This document shows, piece after piece, positions 1-7,389 of a stretch of 13,385 nucleotides of DNA. The DNA is from CAZUMJ01 sp964621605 (GTDB lineage: Bacteria > Actinomycetota > Acidimicrobiia > Acidimicrobiales > Iamiaceae): NCBI GenBank assembly GCA_964621605.1, contig CAZUMJ010000054.1, forward strand, positions 1-13,385. The letters run 5' to 3'. The position numbers and the translations under genes are program-made. Every line of letters starts with the position of its first letter. Positions within the stretch are counted from its first letter, which is position 1. The notes beneath the pieces were generated by a model, which was not told the origin of the DNA, searched no databases, and worked only from the letters and a program-made list of their open reading frames with translations.

Positions 1-312
1 CACGCGCCGCTCGGTGGGCAGGCCGTTGTCGTCCCAGCCCATCGGGTAGAAGACCGCCTTGCCCCGCATGCGCTGGTAGCGGGCGATCGTGTCGGTGTGG
101 GTGTAGCTGAACACGTGGCCGATGTGGAGCGACCCTGACGCCGTGGGTGGCGGGGTGTCGATCGAGTACACGTCGAGCCGGGAGCGGGTGCGGTCGAAGC
201 GGTAGGTGCCGTCTGCTTCCCAGCGCTCGTCCCAGCGCGGTTCCAGCCCGTCGAGGGTGGGCTTGTCGGGGACGCGGGGTGTCGTGTGCGCGGCCGTCGT
301 GTCGTCGCTCAT
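1..312 (-). CDS. valS: valyl-tRNA synthetase, N-terminal 104 residues (runs off left edge)
   Basis: Cytoplasmic class I aminoacyl-tRNA synthetase that charges tRNA-Val with valine. The minus strand reads open from ATG at 312 to the window edge. Residues 54-66 form the nucleotide-binding signature with an exact HIGH tetrapeptide at 63-66 (PTASGSLHIGH). Residues 90-103 read PMGWDDNGLPTERR. This DDNGLPTERR form is the one I associate with archaeal-type ValRS (also found in Rickettsia and some actinobacteria), as opposed to the common bacterial form with PGTDHAG at this position; that assignment is from family knowledge. The N-terminal tail (residues 1-17) is hydrophilic, as usual before the first conserved block. 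No Shine-Dalgarno sequence precedes the ATG, but a TACCCT hexamer lies 9 nt upstream, suggesting an almost leaderless transcript. The editing domain, KMSKS loop and C-terminus lie outside the window. Confidence 0.93.
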   Translation of the reverse strand, partial: MSDDTTAAHTTPRVPDKPTLDGLEPRWDERWEADGTYRFDRTRSRLDVYSIDTPPPTASGSLHIGHVFSYTHTDTIARYQRMRGKAVFYPMGWDDNGLPTERRV

Positions 313-350
313 GGTGCGCCCAGGGTACCGGTGCCTGTGACCCCCGACCG
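313..350 (-). promoter_or_regulatory. putative valS promoter, near-leaderless
   Basis: On the minus strand a TACCCT hexamer (322-327) fits the actinobacterial TAnnnT -10 consensus and is followed by 9 nt and the valS ATG. The same hexamer is the -10 of the propeller gene at 1290. The -35 is poor (CGGTCG at 345-350 with a 17-bp spacer). No purine-rich ribosome binding site is present. A small hairpin (CCGGGT at 360-365 with ACCCGG at 374-379, 8-nt loop) lies just upstream. No T-box or other tRNA-sensing leader is apparent in the available space. Confidence 0.35.
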
Positions 351-495
351 AACCGGTTGCCGGGTGTGTGGCGACCCGGGCCGCCCCGCGGCGGCGCTTC
401 GGGCGTTGTGGGGTCGACCCGGCATGGCGGTTGTCGGGGATCCGCCTCTCGCGTACGATCGCTGGTGCCCCAGGCGTCTTGAGCCCAGGGAAGTA

Positions 496-546
496 GAGCC
501 CCGGAGGAGCCGGCGACACGATTCGTGATCGCGGGAGCCGGGGCTC
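496..546. terminator. large inverted repeat, probable terminator of the degenerate gene
   Basis: Perfect 9-bp arms, GAGCCCCGG at 496-504 and CCGGGGCTC at 538-546, enclose 33 nt that contain a second small hairpin (CACG ATT CGTG). The element starts 7 nt beyond the stop codon of the minus-strand remnant at 554, which is where a terminator would sit. There is no T-tract on either side, as is common in high-GC actinobacteria. It also separates that remnant from the valS promoter and could act in both directions. Confidence 0.45.
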
Positions 547-553
547 ATGCGCG

Positions 554-1128
554 TCAGGGCGGTGATAGCTCGTGACGGACCACGGTGATCCGCTTCCCGA
601 TCGAGTCGAGATGGCGTGGGTTGCCCTGCAACGCATCGCACATCGCCCCGGCCGCGGCATCCGCAAACCAGAGCAGCGGCTCGTCCTTCCCGGCCCACCC
701 ATACGGAGTCTTGGGATGGAGCGCGCCTCGGTGGCGTGCTTCGACGATGGTCTGGTGATCGAACCTGTTCTGGCCCCGGTTCTTCGCGGACATGTCTCGG
801 GACTCGATGAGCAGCTCGGCGATCGGCAGTTCGTCCTGGTGGAAGCGGTCGAGGAGATGGCCGAGCGCCAAGGCTCGTGCCACTTCCTGACGCCGCCGCG
901 GAGTTCGGCGTGTAGGTGAGCGTCGGTGACGCCGAAAGCCAGGATTGGTGCAGTTGCCAGGCCTCGTCGTCGAGGTCGGGGCGCCAGATGCTCGATCCCA
1001 CTCGCCGCGCCGCGCCTCGGCCTGGTGGTGCACGCCAGCGGTCACAACCTCGTGGCTGTGCCTTTCAGCATGCGGTCATCAGCGATCGCGCCGTAGGTGG
1101 GCCAGTCCGCGGCGCCCGTGCACCTCGA
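554..1128 (-). pseudogene. frameshifted remnant of a DUF3800-like gene
   Basis: No intact frame covers this stretch, but coding-like segments line up head to tail in changing frames on the minus strand: ADWPTYGAIADDRMLKGTAT (about 1112-1050), then SHEVVTAGVHHQAEARRGEW, then IWRPDLDDEAWQLHQSWL (about 989-936), then LAFGVTDAHLHAEL (about 942-901), then an open C-terminal part to the stop at 554-556. That needs about four frameshifts, near 1043, 995, 940 and 900. The C-terminal part is the most gene-like. It holds PIAELLIESRDMSAKNRGQN and, near the end, EPLLWFADAAAGAMCDALQG, resembling the conserved end (ESR..., LLxIADxxAGA) of DUF3800 and related actinobacterial proteins of unknown activity. 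The family assignment is a resemblance judged by eye. Neighbouring genes have long intact frames, so decay is more likely than general sequencing error. No start codon or ribosome site was identified. Confidence 0.5.
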
Positions 1129-1253
1129 GGTCGAGAACCGGATTCGTGGCGCGGCATCGCGGGGCTGGTCGAGGTCAGCCGCCTCCTACGGCAGGAGATG
1201 TCGTCGCCCGGCCACTTCTGCGGGCGGTGGTCGAGATTGGGTGTCGACTACTC

Positions 1254-1289
1254 ATGACACTGCACGGGTCCGCCCGTACCCTCCCGCAC
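1254..1289 (+). promoter_or_regulatory. leaderless promoter of the propeller gene
   Basis: ATGACA at 1254-1259 (5 of 6 to the TTGACA consensus), a 17-bp spacer, and TACCCT at 1277-1282 (TAnnnT type) are followed by exactly 7 nt and the ATG at 1290. The transcription start would fall on or next to the A of ATG, giving a leaderless mRNA. No Shine-Dalgarno sequence is present. Confidence 0.65.
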
Positions 1290-2315
1290 ATGTCACGCCT
1301 TCGGTACTCCCGCCTTGTCCCCCTGGCCGCCACCACTGCGCTCGCGGCGAGCGGCCTGCTCGCGCTCGGCACCCCAGCTGGGGCTGCTTCCTTCCCCGGA
1401 ACCAACGGCCCGATCGTGTATGCCTTCGAAGGCAACGACGCGGGCGGACTGCACATCGTCAACGCCGACGGAACCGGTGACCACGAGCTCACCAACAACG
1501 ACACCGATGATGATCCCCAGTTCTCGCCCGACGGTTCGCGAGTTGCCTACGTCCGATTCGACGGAACAGACACGGAGATCCATGTGATCAACGCGGATGG
1601 TACCGGTGACGTGGCCATCACTGCCGACGATGCGTACCAGAGCGACGCGGCGTGGTCACCCGATGGGTCGAAGATCGCCTACGTGCAGGGAACGACAGAC
1701 CCGACCAGCGTTTGGGTCATGAACGCAGACGGCACGAATCCGACGGAGCTCGTCCACGACGCGGGCCTCCATGACCTCACCTGGTCGCCGGATGGCAGCA
1801 AGATCGCCAGCACGTCGTCCACGGGCAACCAGATCTGGGTGATGAACGCAGACGGCACGAACCTCACGCAGCTCACGACGAGCTTCTACCGCGCCGTCGC
1901 ACCCTCCTGGTCTCCGGACGCCACGAAGATCGCGTTCAGCGCCAAGGAGGATGAGGGCGACAACTACTCGATCTGGGCCATGAACGCAGATGGCTCAGAT
2001 CAGCAGGCGCTTCTCCCGGCCTCCCGCACTGCGAGCGACCGAGCGCCGAGCTGGTCGCCCGACGGCACGAGGATCGCGTTCGAACGAGATGCAGACGCGG
2101 GCACCCAGGTGTGGGTCATGAACGCGGATGGATCAAGCCCAACGCAGGTCACGAACGCTCCGGAAGCTGGAGGCGCCATGCGGCCCGATTGGGGACCAGC
2201 GACCGCGATCGCCACGACGACCACCACCACGGTGGCTCCGACGACCACCGTGCCCCTGCCTCCACCCGCTCCGGTCGCGGTTGCCACGCATGCCACGCCC
2301 AGGTTCACCGGCTGA
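1290..2315 (+). CDS. secreted TolB/WD40-like beta-propeller protein
   Basis: A 341-residue exported protein. Residues 1-32 form a signal peptide: basic start (MSRLRYSR), hydrophobic core, and a TPAGAA cleavage region near 32/33. Residues about 40-302 hold six blades of the PD40 (WD40-like beta-propeller) family. Six NADG motifs lie at 58, 101, 145, 186, 232 and 278, each usually after IWVM or a similar strand. SPDG or SPDA turns lie at 79, 123, 167, 208 and 256, each followed by a K/R-I-A strand. The spacing of 41-46 residues is normal for these blades. The tail (about 303-341) is Thr/Pro-rich with a six-Thr run, typical of extracellular linkers in Acidimicrobiia. There is no lipobox, transmembrane anchor or LPxTG motif. 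Such propellers usually bind proteins or ligands, and this one shows no catalytic domain. The frame stays open upstream to 945, but the signal peptide and promoter place the start at 1290. It ends 31 nt from the oppositely oriented regulator gene. Its partner is unknown. Confidence 0.88.
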   Translation: MSRLRYSRLVPLAATTALAASGLLALGTPAGAASFPGTNGPIVYAFEGNDAGGLHIVNADGTGDHELTNNDTDDDPQFSPDGSRVAYVRFDGTDTEIHVINADGTGDVAITADDAYQSDAAWSPDGSKIAYVQGTTDPTSVWVMNADGTNPTELVHDAGLHDLTWSPDGSKIASTSSTGNQIWVMNADGTNLTQLTTSFYRAVAPSWSPDATKIAFSAKEDEGDNYSIWAMNADGSDQQALLPASRTASDRAPSWSPDGTRIAFERDADAGTQVWVMNADGSSPTQVTNAPEAGGAMRPDWGPATAIATTTTTTVAPTTTVPLPPPAPVAVATHATPRFTG

Positions 2316-2346
2316 GGAGTCGGCACCGGGGCGGGATGCCATGCGG

Positions 2347-5300
2347 CTATGGCGACCCCTGCCTGAGCGCGTGGGCGAGCTGCTGCCGCCCGGAGATGCC
2401 GAGGCGCTCATACGTCCGCTGCAACTGGTTCTCGACCGTGCGGACCGACACGCCCAAGCGCGCGCCGATCTCCCGGTTGGGTAGGCCCGTGGCTGCCAGC
2501 CGAGCGATCTCCGCTTGACGAGCAGTCAGTGCCGGTGCCGGTGCGAGCAGACCCGGCGTCGAGGCCCCCACGCACCGTTCGCGCAGCGCTTGACCCAACT
2601 GGCCTGCATCCCGCGAGGCCTTCTGATTCCCCAGTCTGTGCAGGCGATGCACGAGGCCCAGCGCGAGTTCTGCTGCAGGCAGGTCAGCGCCGGCAGCAGC
2701 CAGTGCGTGCGCGGCGGTCAGGGCCTCCACCGGATCGTCGCGCACGACCGCGTCGGCGTGGACACGTCTCGCCGACGCGAGCGTGCCCTCAGCGGTGCGT
2801 GTCGCTCGTCGTAGCGCCTCGGCGATCTCCCGGGACCCGTCAAGCCGAAGCGCGTCGTGGAGCAGCTGCGCGGCGGGCGTCACGAGCCCGGATGCCAGGT
2901 AGCGGTCTGCTGCATCCAGCAGTCGTTGCACCGCGGTGCGGGGGTCTCCCGCCGCGACCTCAGCCCACGCGTCGGCTCGCGCGCGCAGCAGGGACGTCAT
3001 CACACCCAGTTCCGGTACGCCGGTCGAGAGCTCCAGCGACGCCCGTGCTTGCTGTGCATTCCCAGCCATGGCCCAGGCGAGCGCCGCGCAGGAATGCAAC
3101 CAGATCCAGTTCTGGGAACCCGGCCTCACCCTGGGATCGCCGAGGGCGCCCGTGATGAGTGCATGCGCGCGGGCGACCATGCCGCGTCGCAACAAGATGC
3201 GCACGGCAGCGCCGGCCGTCCGTCCCGTGCCGCTCCCGTCAGACCAAGCAGATTCTGGGTGCCACCCGTGCATGGCCTCCGTCGCAGCGGTCAGGTCGCC
3301 TGACTCCATGAGGCATTCGATGCGCAGCGACACAAGGTTGTCGGCAAGCAGGTGGCGACCAGGCGCGTTGCCGAGCTCGCCGAGAAGGGTCCGGCACCTC
3401 TCGGCGCCGCTCGCGGGCCTGCCGGTGACGAGCATCGCTCCGGCATCCGCGAATTCGCCGGCCACGCCCCGCATCTTGGACGCTGGCAGGCGATTTCGGC
3501 CTGCCACGTCGATCAGGTGTCGTTGGTCGTCGAGGGCATCCTTGGCAGCTTCGGTGAGCTCATCTCGGTCGAGTCCGGTGATGTGCAGGCTGGCCTCGGC
3601 GGCATCAGCGTCACCGTCGACCCATAAGGCAACGTCGCTTCGCAGCAATGCGGCGCTCACACGGGCCTCGACGACTTCGCTGTCGGCATTCAGCGACCCC
3701 AGCAGCTTGTTCGCGCCGACTCGGTCACCATCCTCGCCCAGGATCTGCGCCAGCAGGAGGCGGGCCTGCCACCCGGCACCGCCCTCCGCGGCTTGCATCG
3801 CAAACGCTCTGGCACACGCGAGATCCGAGGCGTTCCACGCGTGGCGCGCGGCGGTCAGGAGCCGCTCGGCCTCGACGACCCTTCCGGCCAGCGATTCCCA
3901 GCGGGCAAGTCGGACGGGATCGATGCATCCGGTCCCGTCAGGCGAGCAGGCGTCGCACACCTCTGCGGCGATGGATCGCTGTCGCTCTGCGGAGAGTTCC
4001 GTGAGCAGGACTTCGCGATGGAGTTCGTGGGTGAGGTCGAGCTCGCCCTCGCGCTGCGTGACCACCGCATCCGCCAGCAGGTCGCGCACGGTCGTGTCCC
4101 CGACCAGATCGACGAGCAGGGAGACAGGAACGCCGCCGGTCGTGGCGAGGATGTCCAGCGCCCGACGTTGGTCAAGGGGAACCTGCTTCAGCAGCGCCCG
4201 TGCGTTCGCCTGCAGCGAGAGCGCCGGGCCGGTCAGCTCGATCGTGTACCCGTTGCGGCCGCGCTGCAGGATCCCGCTCTCGGACCAGCCGCGCAACAGA
4301 TCGCGAAGCGACCGCGGACTTCCACGCACCTCGTCCAACAGCATCCTCTGCGAGGCGAGTGCAACCTTTCCACCGAGGAGCTGCTCTGCCATCTGAAGCA
4401 GTGCCTGGTCCGCCAGGGGTTGGACCTCGACTGCTACGAGGTCGCCCAGCAACAAGGCCGCGGCGGTACTGCCGTTGGAAACGGCGGTCGCCGCGGTGGA
4501 GGTGGCCACGACGAATGCGGACTCCACCGTTGCCGTGGCACGCACCGCCTCGAGGGCGGTGTACGAAAGGAGATGTGCATCGTCCACGACGATCACCAAC
4601 CGGCGGCCTGTCTGTCCGCCGATGTCACCGAGCGACCCGAATCCACCAGATGTGCCCGAGACGCGCACGACGCGACACCTCGCAAGTTCGAACATCGATG
4701 CGCATTCGTCTGCGAGGCGACTTCGCCCCACGCCTGGCGCTCCAACCAGGTTGACCCCGTACCGGCCTTCTTGCCAGTGATGCCGCACCGAGGCGATGGC
4801 CTGCTCGCGACCGACGAGCACCAGCCGTCCGGTCTGGAGCTCACCAGTTCTCAGCGGTGCGGCCGCATGCAGGTCGCTCAGCGCGGCTCCGAGCTCGGAC
4901 TGCTCACGCACGCCGAGGCTCGTGAAGACGTCAGACAGGTGGCGATCGACGGTCCTTCTCGACATGCTGAGGCGTTCGGCGATCGACTGGCGGGATGCGC
5001 CTTCGGCCGCCATGGTGGCCACGAGGCGAGCCCGAGCCCCGCAGCGGGGCGCGGCAAGCGTCGACGTGTCGAGCTGCACGTCGTCGCACTGGGCGACCAG
5101 CGCGAGCGCTTTGAGCGTGGCCCGCGCTCTTGAGCGGGCATCACCGGATGCGTGCGCGGCCCTGAGGGCAAGTCGTGCGGCGAGGAGGTTCGCCCCGGTC
5201 GCAGCGAGGGCCACGGCAGCGTCGAGCAGTGCTGCCGCGGGGGCATCGCAGGAGAGCGCCGTGCATGCGAGTGCACGCGCGCGTGGCAGGGGTCCGGTGG

Positions 5301-7359
5301 CTCTGGAAGCAGCGACCTCCACGAGTCCATCGATCCGTGCGAGGTGAGCCGATGGGATCGCATCGCGGCGATCGGCGGCCGGGATCAGGAGGAAGTCGAC
5401 CGCCGCGGCCAGCGCTTGCGACCACTGGTGACCGGTCGCACCCGCTTCGATGGCTCGCGCCAACCGCTGCGCAGCGTGGAGGCTCTCACCGCGCCAGAGG
5501 GCACCGAGTGCAAGTGCGCGTTCTGCTTCGACGGCGAACAGCTCGCTCGGCTCGACGCCCAATGCCGAGTACTCGGAGTCGTAGCGAGACGATTCGGCGA
5601 ACGCACCCCGCAACGCCAACGCCGCTGACAGCCCTGCAACCGACCAGGCGACGTACACCGGCTCGCCGACACCGGTGAAGCAACTCACCGCGGCGCGGAA
5701 CCGCTCGGTGGCCCGAAGGGCGTGACCTCCGGCGAGTGCGATCCAGCCCGATATGACGCTGCTCCACCCTTGCATCGGTCGATTGCGTTCGGCGAGTGCC
5801 GCGCCTTCCAGCGTCGCGGCGAGTCCTTGCGCAGCTTCGAGATGCCCGAGCTCGAAGGCGGCGACGGCCTGTGCGACGACGAGGAGTCGCTCGGCGAGCA
5901 TGCCGTCGGAGGCCTCAGCACGGCCGGCGATCATCCCGTGTTGAGCAAGTCGATCGCCGCGCGCAGGTTCCCCTTGCGCAGATGCGGCGATCGACGCGAT
6001 GAGGTAGGCCTCCTGCGGGCAACCAACCGTGCCCAGGTACGGCGTGACGAGCGCGGACACGTCGCTGACGCGACCGGCGTGCAAGAGGCGGTTGACCAGC
6101 GACACCTGAAGGCGCGTCGAGGCTTCGTCCTCGCACACGCGTGCCAGACCGCCAACGAGCGCATCGGCCGCGTCGGACGAACGTCCGAGTCGAACGAGGG
6201 CACTTGCTTGGCGGTCGATGGCGATGGCCCGTTCCGTGTCGGTCTTGGCCAGGGCTTCGGCCTGGCGGGCAACGTCAAGGGTTTGGGACGGTTTTCCTGC
6301 ATGGTCGAGCGCGAGCGACAAGTCCAGGGCGTTGGGGGCGTCTGCGCAGATCGCGAATCGGGCTCTGGCAAATGGGATTGCCTCCGGATCCCCGGCTGTC
6401 AAGCGTTCGGCCACGGTTGCTGCGAGGGCTTGGGTGCACGAGTCGTCCTCGGCCTCACCTGCCATGGCGACCTGGGCGAGGAGGCGACGTGACACAGGAT
6501 GCGCCACAGCCGCATCGCCGCGTAGCGGCGAGCGGTCCAGCACCACCCGCAGGCGTTGGACAAGCGTCTCGCGTGGTTCCAGGCCACGGAGCACTTCGGT
6601 GAGGAGCGGTGGGGTGAGTGCGATCGAGCGCGTGCCGAGCGCATCGGGTCGTCCGATGGCTATGGCCCGAGCCGACGTGACCGTCTCGACATCTGCCACC
6701 TGCGAACACCACTGGATGGGTAGCGGCCCCGCGGCAGCGAGCTCGGAGACGAGGGCAGCGGGGAGGCCGTCGACCTGGGCGTGTGCCCAGGCGACGAGTG
6801 CTCGAGACGGCGGCAGTCCTGGTGCCATCGAGAGCAAGCCGCCGGGCTGGTGGTCCAACCAGTCCTGTTCGTTGCAGGCTCCCAGGACGAGCGCGGCGAG
6901 CTTCGGGAGCCCACCGGTGAGCGTCTCGAGGCGATCCAGCGAGTGCGGATCCAGGTCCGCGCCTACGAGCGTGCGCGCGAGTTCGGCAACGTGCTCACCC
7001 CGCAACGGGTGGACATCGATCGCGGTGACCTGTTCCGAGCCGAGCAACTCGTCGAGGACGTCCGGCGTGCAGTGCTGAACGTCGAGCGTGGCGCACACGC
7101 GGTCGTTGCCGCTCGACAGCGCTCGAAGCCTCTCGCGGAAGTCCGGGCGGGCGTGCAGGTCCTCCAGCACCTCCAGATGTCGGCGCTCGTTGGACCGCAG
7201 CTGGGCGAGGATGGCTGCGAGTACCGCGCTGAGCCCGACGCCACCTGGCCCGACGAGCAGCACCGAGGTGGTCGTGTGCCGGAGCGCGTGTAGCGCGTTG
7301 GCGATGTGCGGGCCCCGTCCGATGAGTGGGGGCGCGCCATCAGCGACCTGTGAGCGCAT
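2347..7359 (-). CDS. giant tandem LuxR/LAL-type transcriptional regulator, two complete halves
   Basis: A 1670-residue cytoplasmic protein. LAL (MalT-like, STAND ATPase) regulators are usually about 900 residues with one C-terminal LuxR helix-turn-helix; this chain has two such units. Half 1 (1-832): LIGRG at 12, P-loop GPGGVGLS at 37-44, sensor-like region about 110-160, long alpha-helical TPR-like region about 300-760, LuxR-type HTH about 772-828 with SIAERLSMSRRTVDRHLSDV. Half 2 (833-1670): LVGRE at 848, P-loop GAPGVGRS at 873-880, Walker B LVIVVDDAHL at 921-930, winged-helix-like region about 1060-1135, helical repeats about 1150-1590, classical LuxR HTH 1611-1667 starting LTARQAEIARLAATGLPNRE. 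Matching motifs are 836-838 residues apart, pointing to internal duplication. Both P-loops lack the invariant Lys (Leu43, Arg879), so ATP use is doubtful. The first HTH lacks the usual LTPRE start. GGAGG at 7371-7375, 11 nt before ATG, supports the start. It lies 30 nt behind the lipoprotein gene and is probably co-transcribed. The target genes are unknown. Confidence 0.9.
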   Translation of the reverse strand: MRSQVADGAPPLIGRGPHIANALHALRHTTTSVLLVGPGGVGLSAVLAAILAQLRSNERRHLEVLEDLHARPDFRERLRALSSGNDRVCATLDVQHCTPDVLDELLGSEQVTAIDVHPLRGEHVAELARTLVGADLDPHSLDRLETLTGGLPKLAALVLGACNEQDWLDHQPGGLLSMAPGLPPSRALVAWAHAQVDGLPAALVSELAAAGPLPIQWCSQVADVETVTSARAIAIGRPDALGTRSIALTPPLLTEVLRGLEPRETLVQRLRVVLDRSPLRGDAAVAHPVSRRLLAQVAMAGEAEDDSCTQALAATVAERLTAGDPEAIPFARARFAICADAPNALDLSLALDHAGKPSQTLDVARQAEALAKTDTERAIAIDRQASALVRLGRSSDAADALVGGLARVCEDEASTRLQVSLVNRLLHAGRVSDVSALVTPYLGTVGCPQEAYLIASIAASAQGEPARGDRLAQHGMIAGRAEASDGMLAERLLVVAQAVAAFELGHLEAAQGLAATLEGAALAERNRPMQGWSSVISGWIALAGGHALRATERFRAAVSCFTGVGEPVYVAWSVAGLSAALALRGAFAESSRYDSEYSALGVEPSELFAVEAERALALGALWRGESLHAAQRLARAIEAGATGHQWSQALAAAVDFLLIPAADRRDAIPSAHLARIDGLVEVAASRATGPLPRARALACTALSCDAPAAALLDAAVALAATGANLLAARLALRAAHASGDARSRARATLKALALVAQCDDVQLDTSTLAAPRCGARARLVATMAAEGASRQSIAERLSMSRRTVDRHLSDVFTSLGVREQSELGAALSDLHAAAPLRTGELQTGRLVLVGREQAIASVRHHWQEGRYGVNLVGAPGVGRSRLADECASMFELARCRVVRVSGTSGGFGSLGDIGGQTGRRLVIVVDDAHLLSYTALEAVRATATVESAFVVATSTAATAVSNGSTAAALLLGDLVAVEVQPLADQALLQMAEQLLGGKVALASQRMLLDEVRGSPRSLRDLLRGWSESGILQRGRNGYTIELTGPALSLQANARALLKQVPLDQRRALDILATTGGVPVSLLVDLVGDTTVRDLLADAVVTQREGELDLTHELHREVLLTELSAERQRSIAAEVCDACSPDGTGCIDPVRLARWESLAGRVVEAERLLTAARHAWNASDLACARAFAMQAAEGGAGWQARLLLAQILGEDGDRVGANKLLGSLNADSEVVEARVSAALLRSDVALWVDGDADAAEASLHITGLDRDELTEAAKDALDDQRHLIDVAGRNRLPASKMRGVAGEFADAGAMLVTGRPASGAERCRTLLGELGNAPGRHLLADNLVSLRIECLMESGDLTAATEAMHGWHPESAWSDGSGTGRTAGAAVRILLRRGMVARAHALITGALGDPRVRPGSQNWIWLHSCAALAWAMAGNAQQARASLELSTGVPELGVMTSLLRARADAWAEVAAGDPRTAVQRLLDAADRYLASGLVTPAAQLLHDALRLDGSREIAEALRRATRTAEGTLASARRVHADAVVRDDPVEALTAAHALAAAGADLPAAELALGLVHRLHRLGNQKASRDAGQLGQALRERCVGASTPGLLAPAPALTARQAEIARLAATGLPNREIGARLGVSVRTVENQLQRTYERLGISGRQQLAHALRQGSP

Positions 7360-7389
7360 TGTGCGGGGGTCCTCCGGGAAGGGCTGCGG

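Noticed and set aside
313..553. T-box or other tRNA-responsive leader before valS
   Set aside because: No T-box consensus or specifier-loop structure was visible, and the promoter signal lies close to the ATG.
945..1289. N-terminal extension of the beta-propeller gene (115 extra codons)
   Set aside because: The extension overlaps the antisense remnant gene and has no domain; the signal peptide and promoter point to ATG at 1290.
2338..2353. Small hairpin GCCAT-ATGGC between the convergent propeller and regulator genes
   Set aside because: Only a 5-bp stem without T-tract and partly inside the regulator's last codons; too weak to call a terminator.
2936..5133. Long plus-strand open frames (up to 486 codons) opposite the giant regulator, e.g. 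2936-4396 and 3793-5133
   Set aside because: Antisense shadows of a GC-rich gene: Arg/Ser/Pro-rich or featureless translations, no domains, while the minus-strand frame carries clear P-loop and LuxR motifs throughout.
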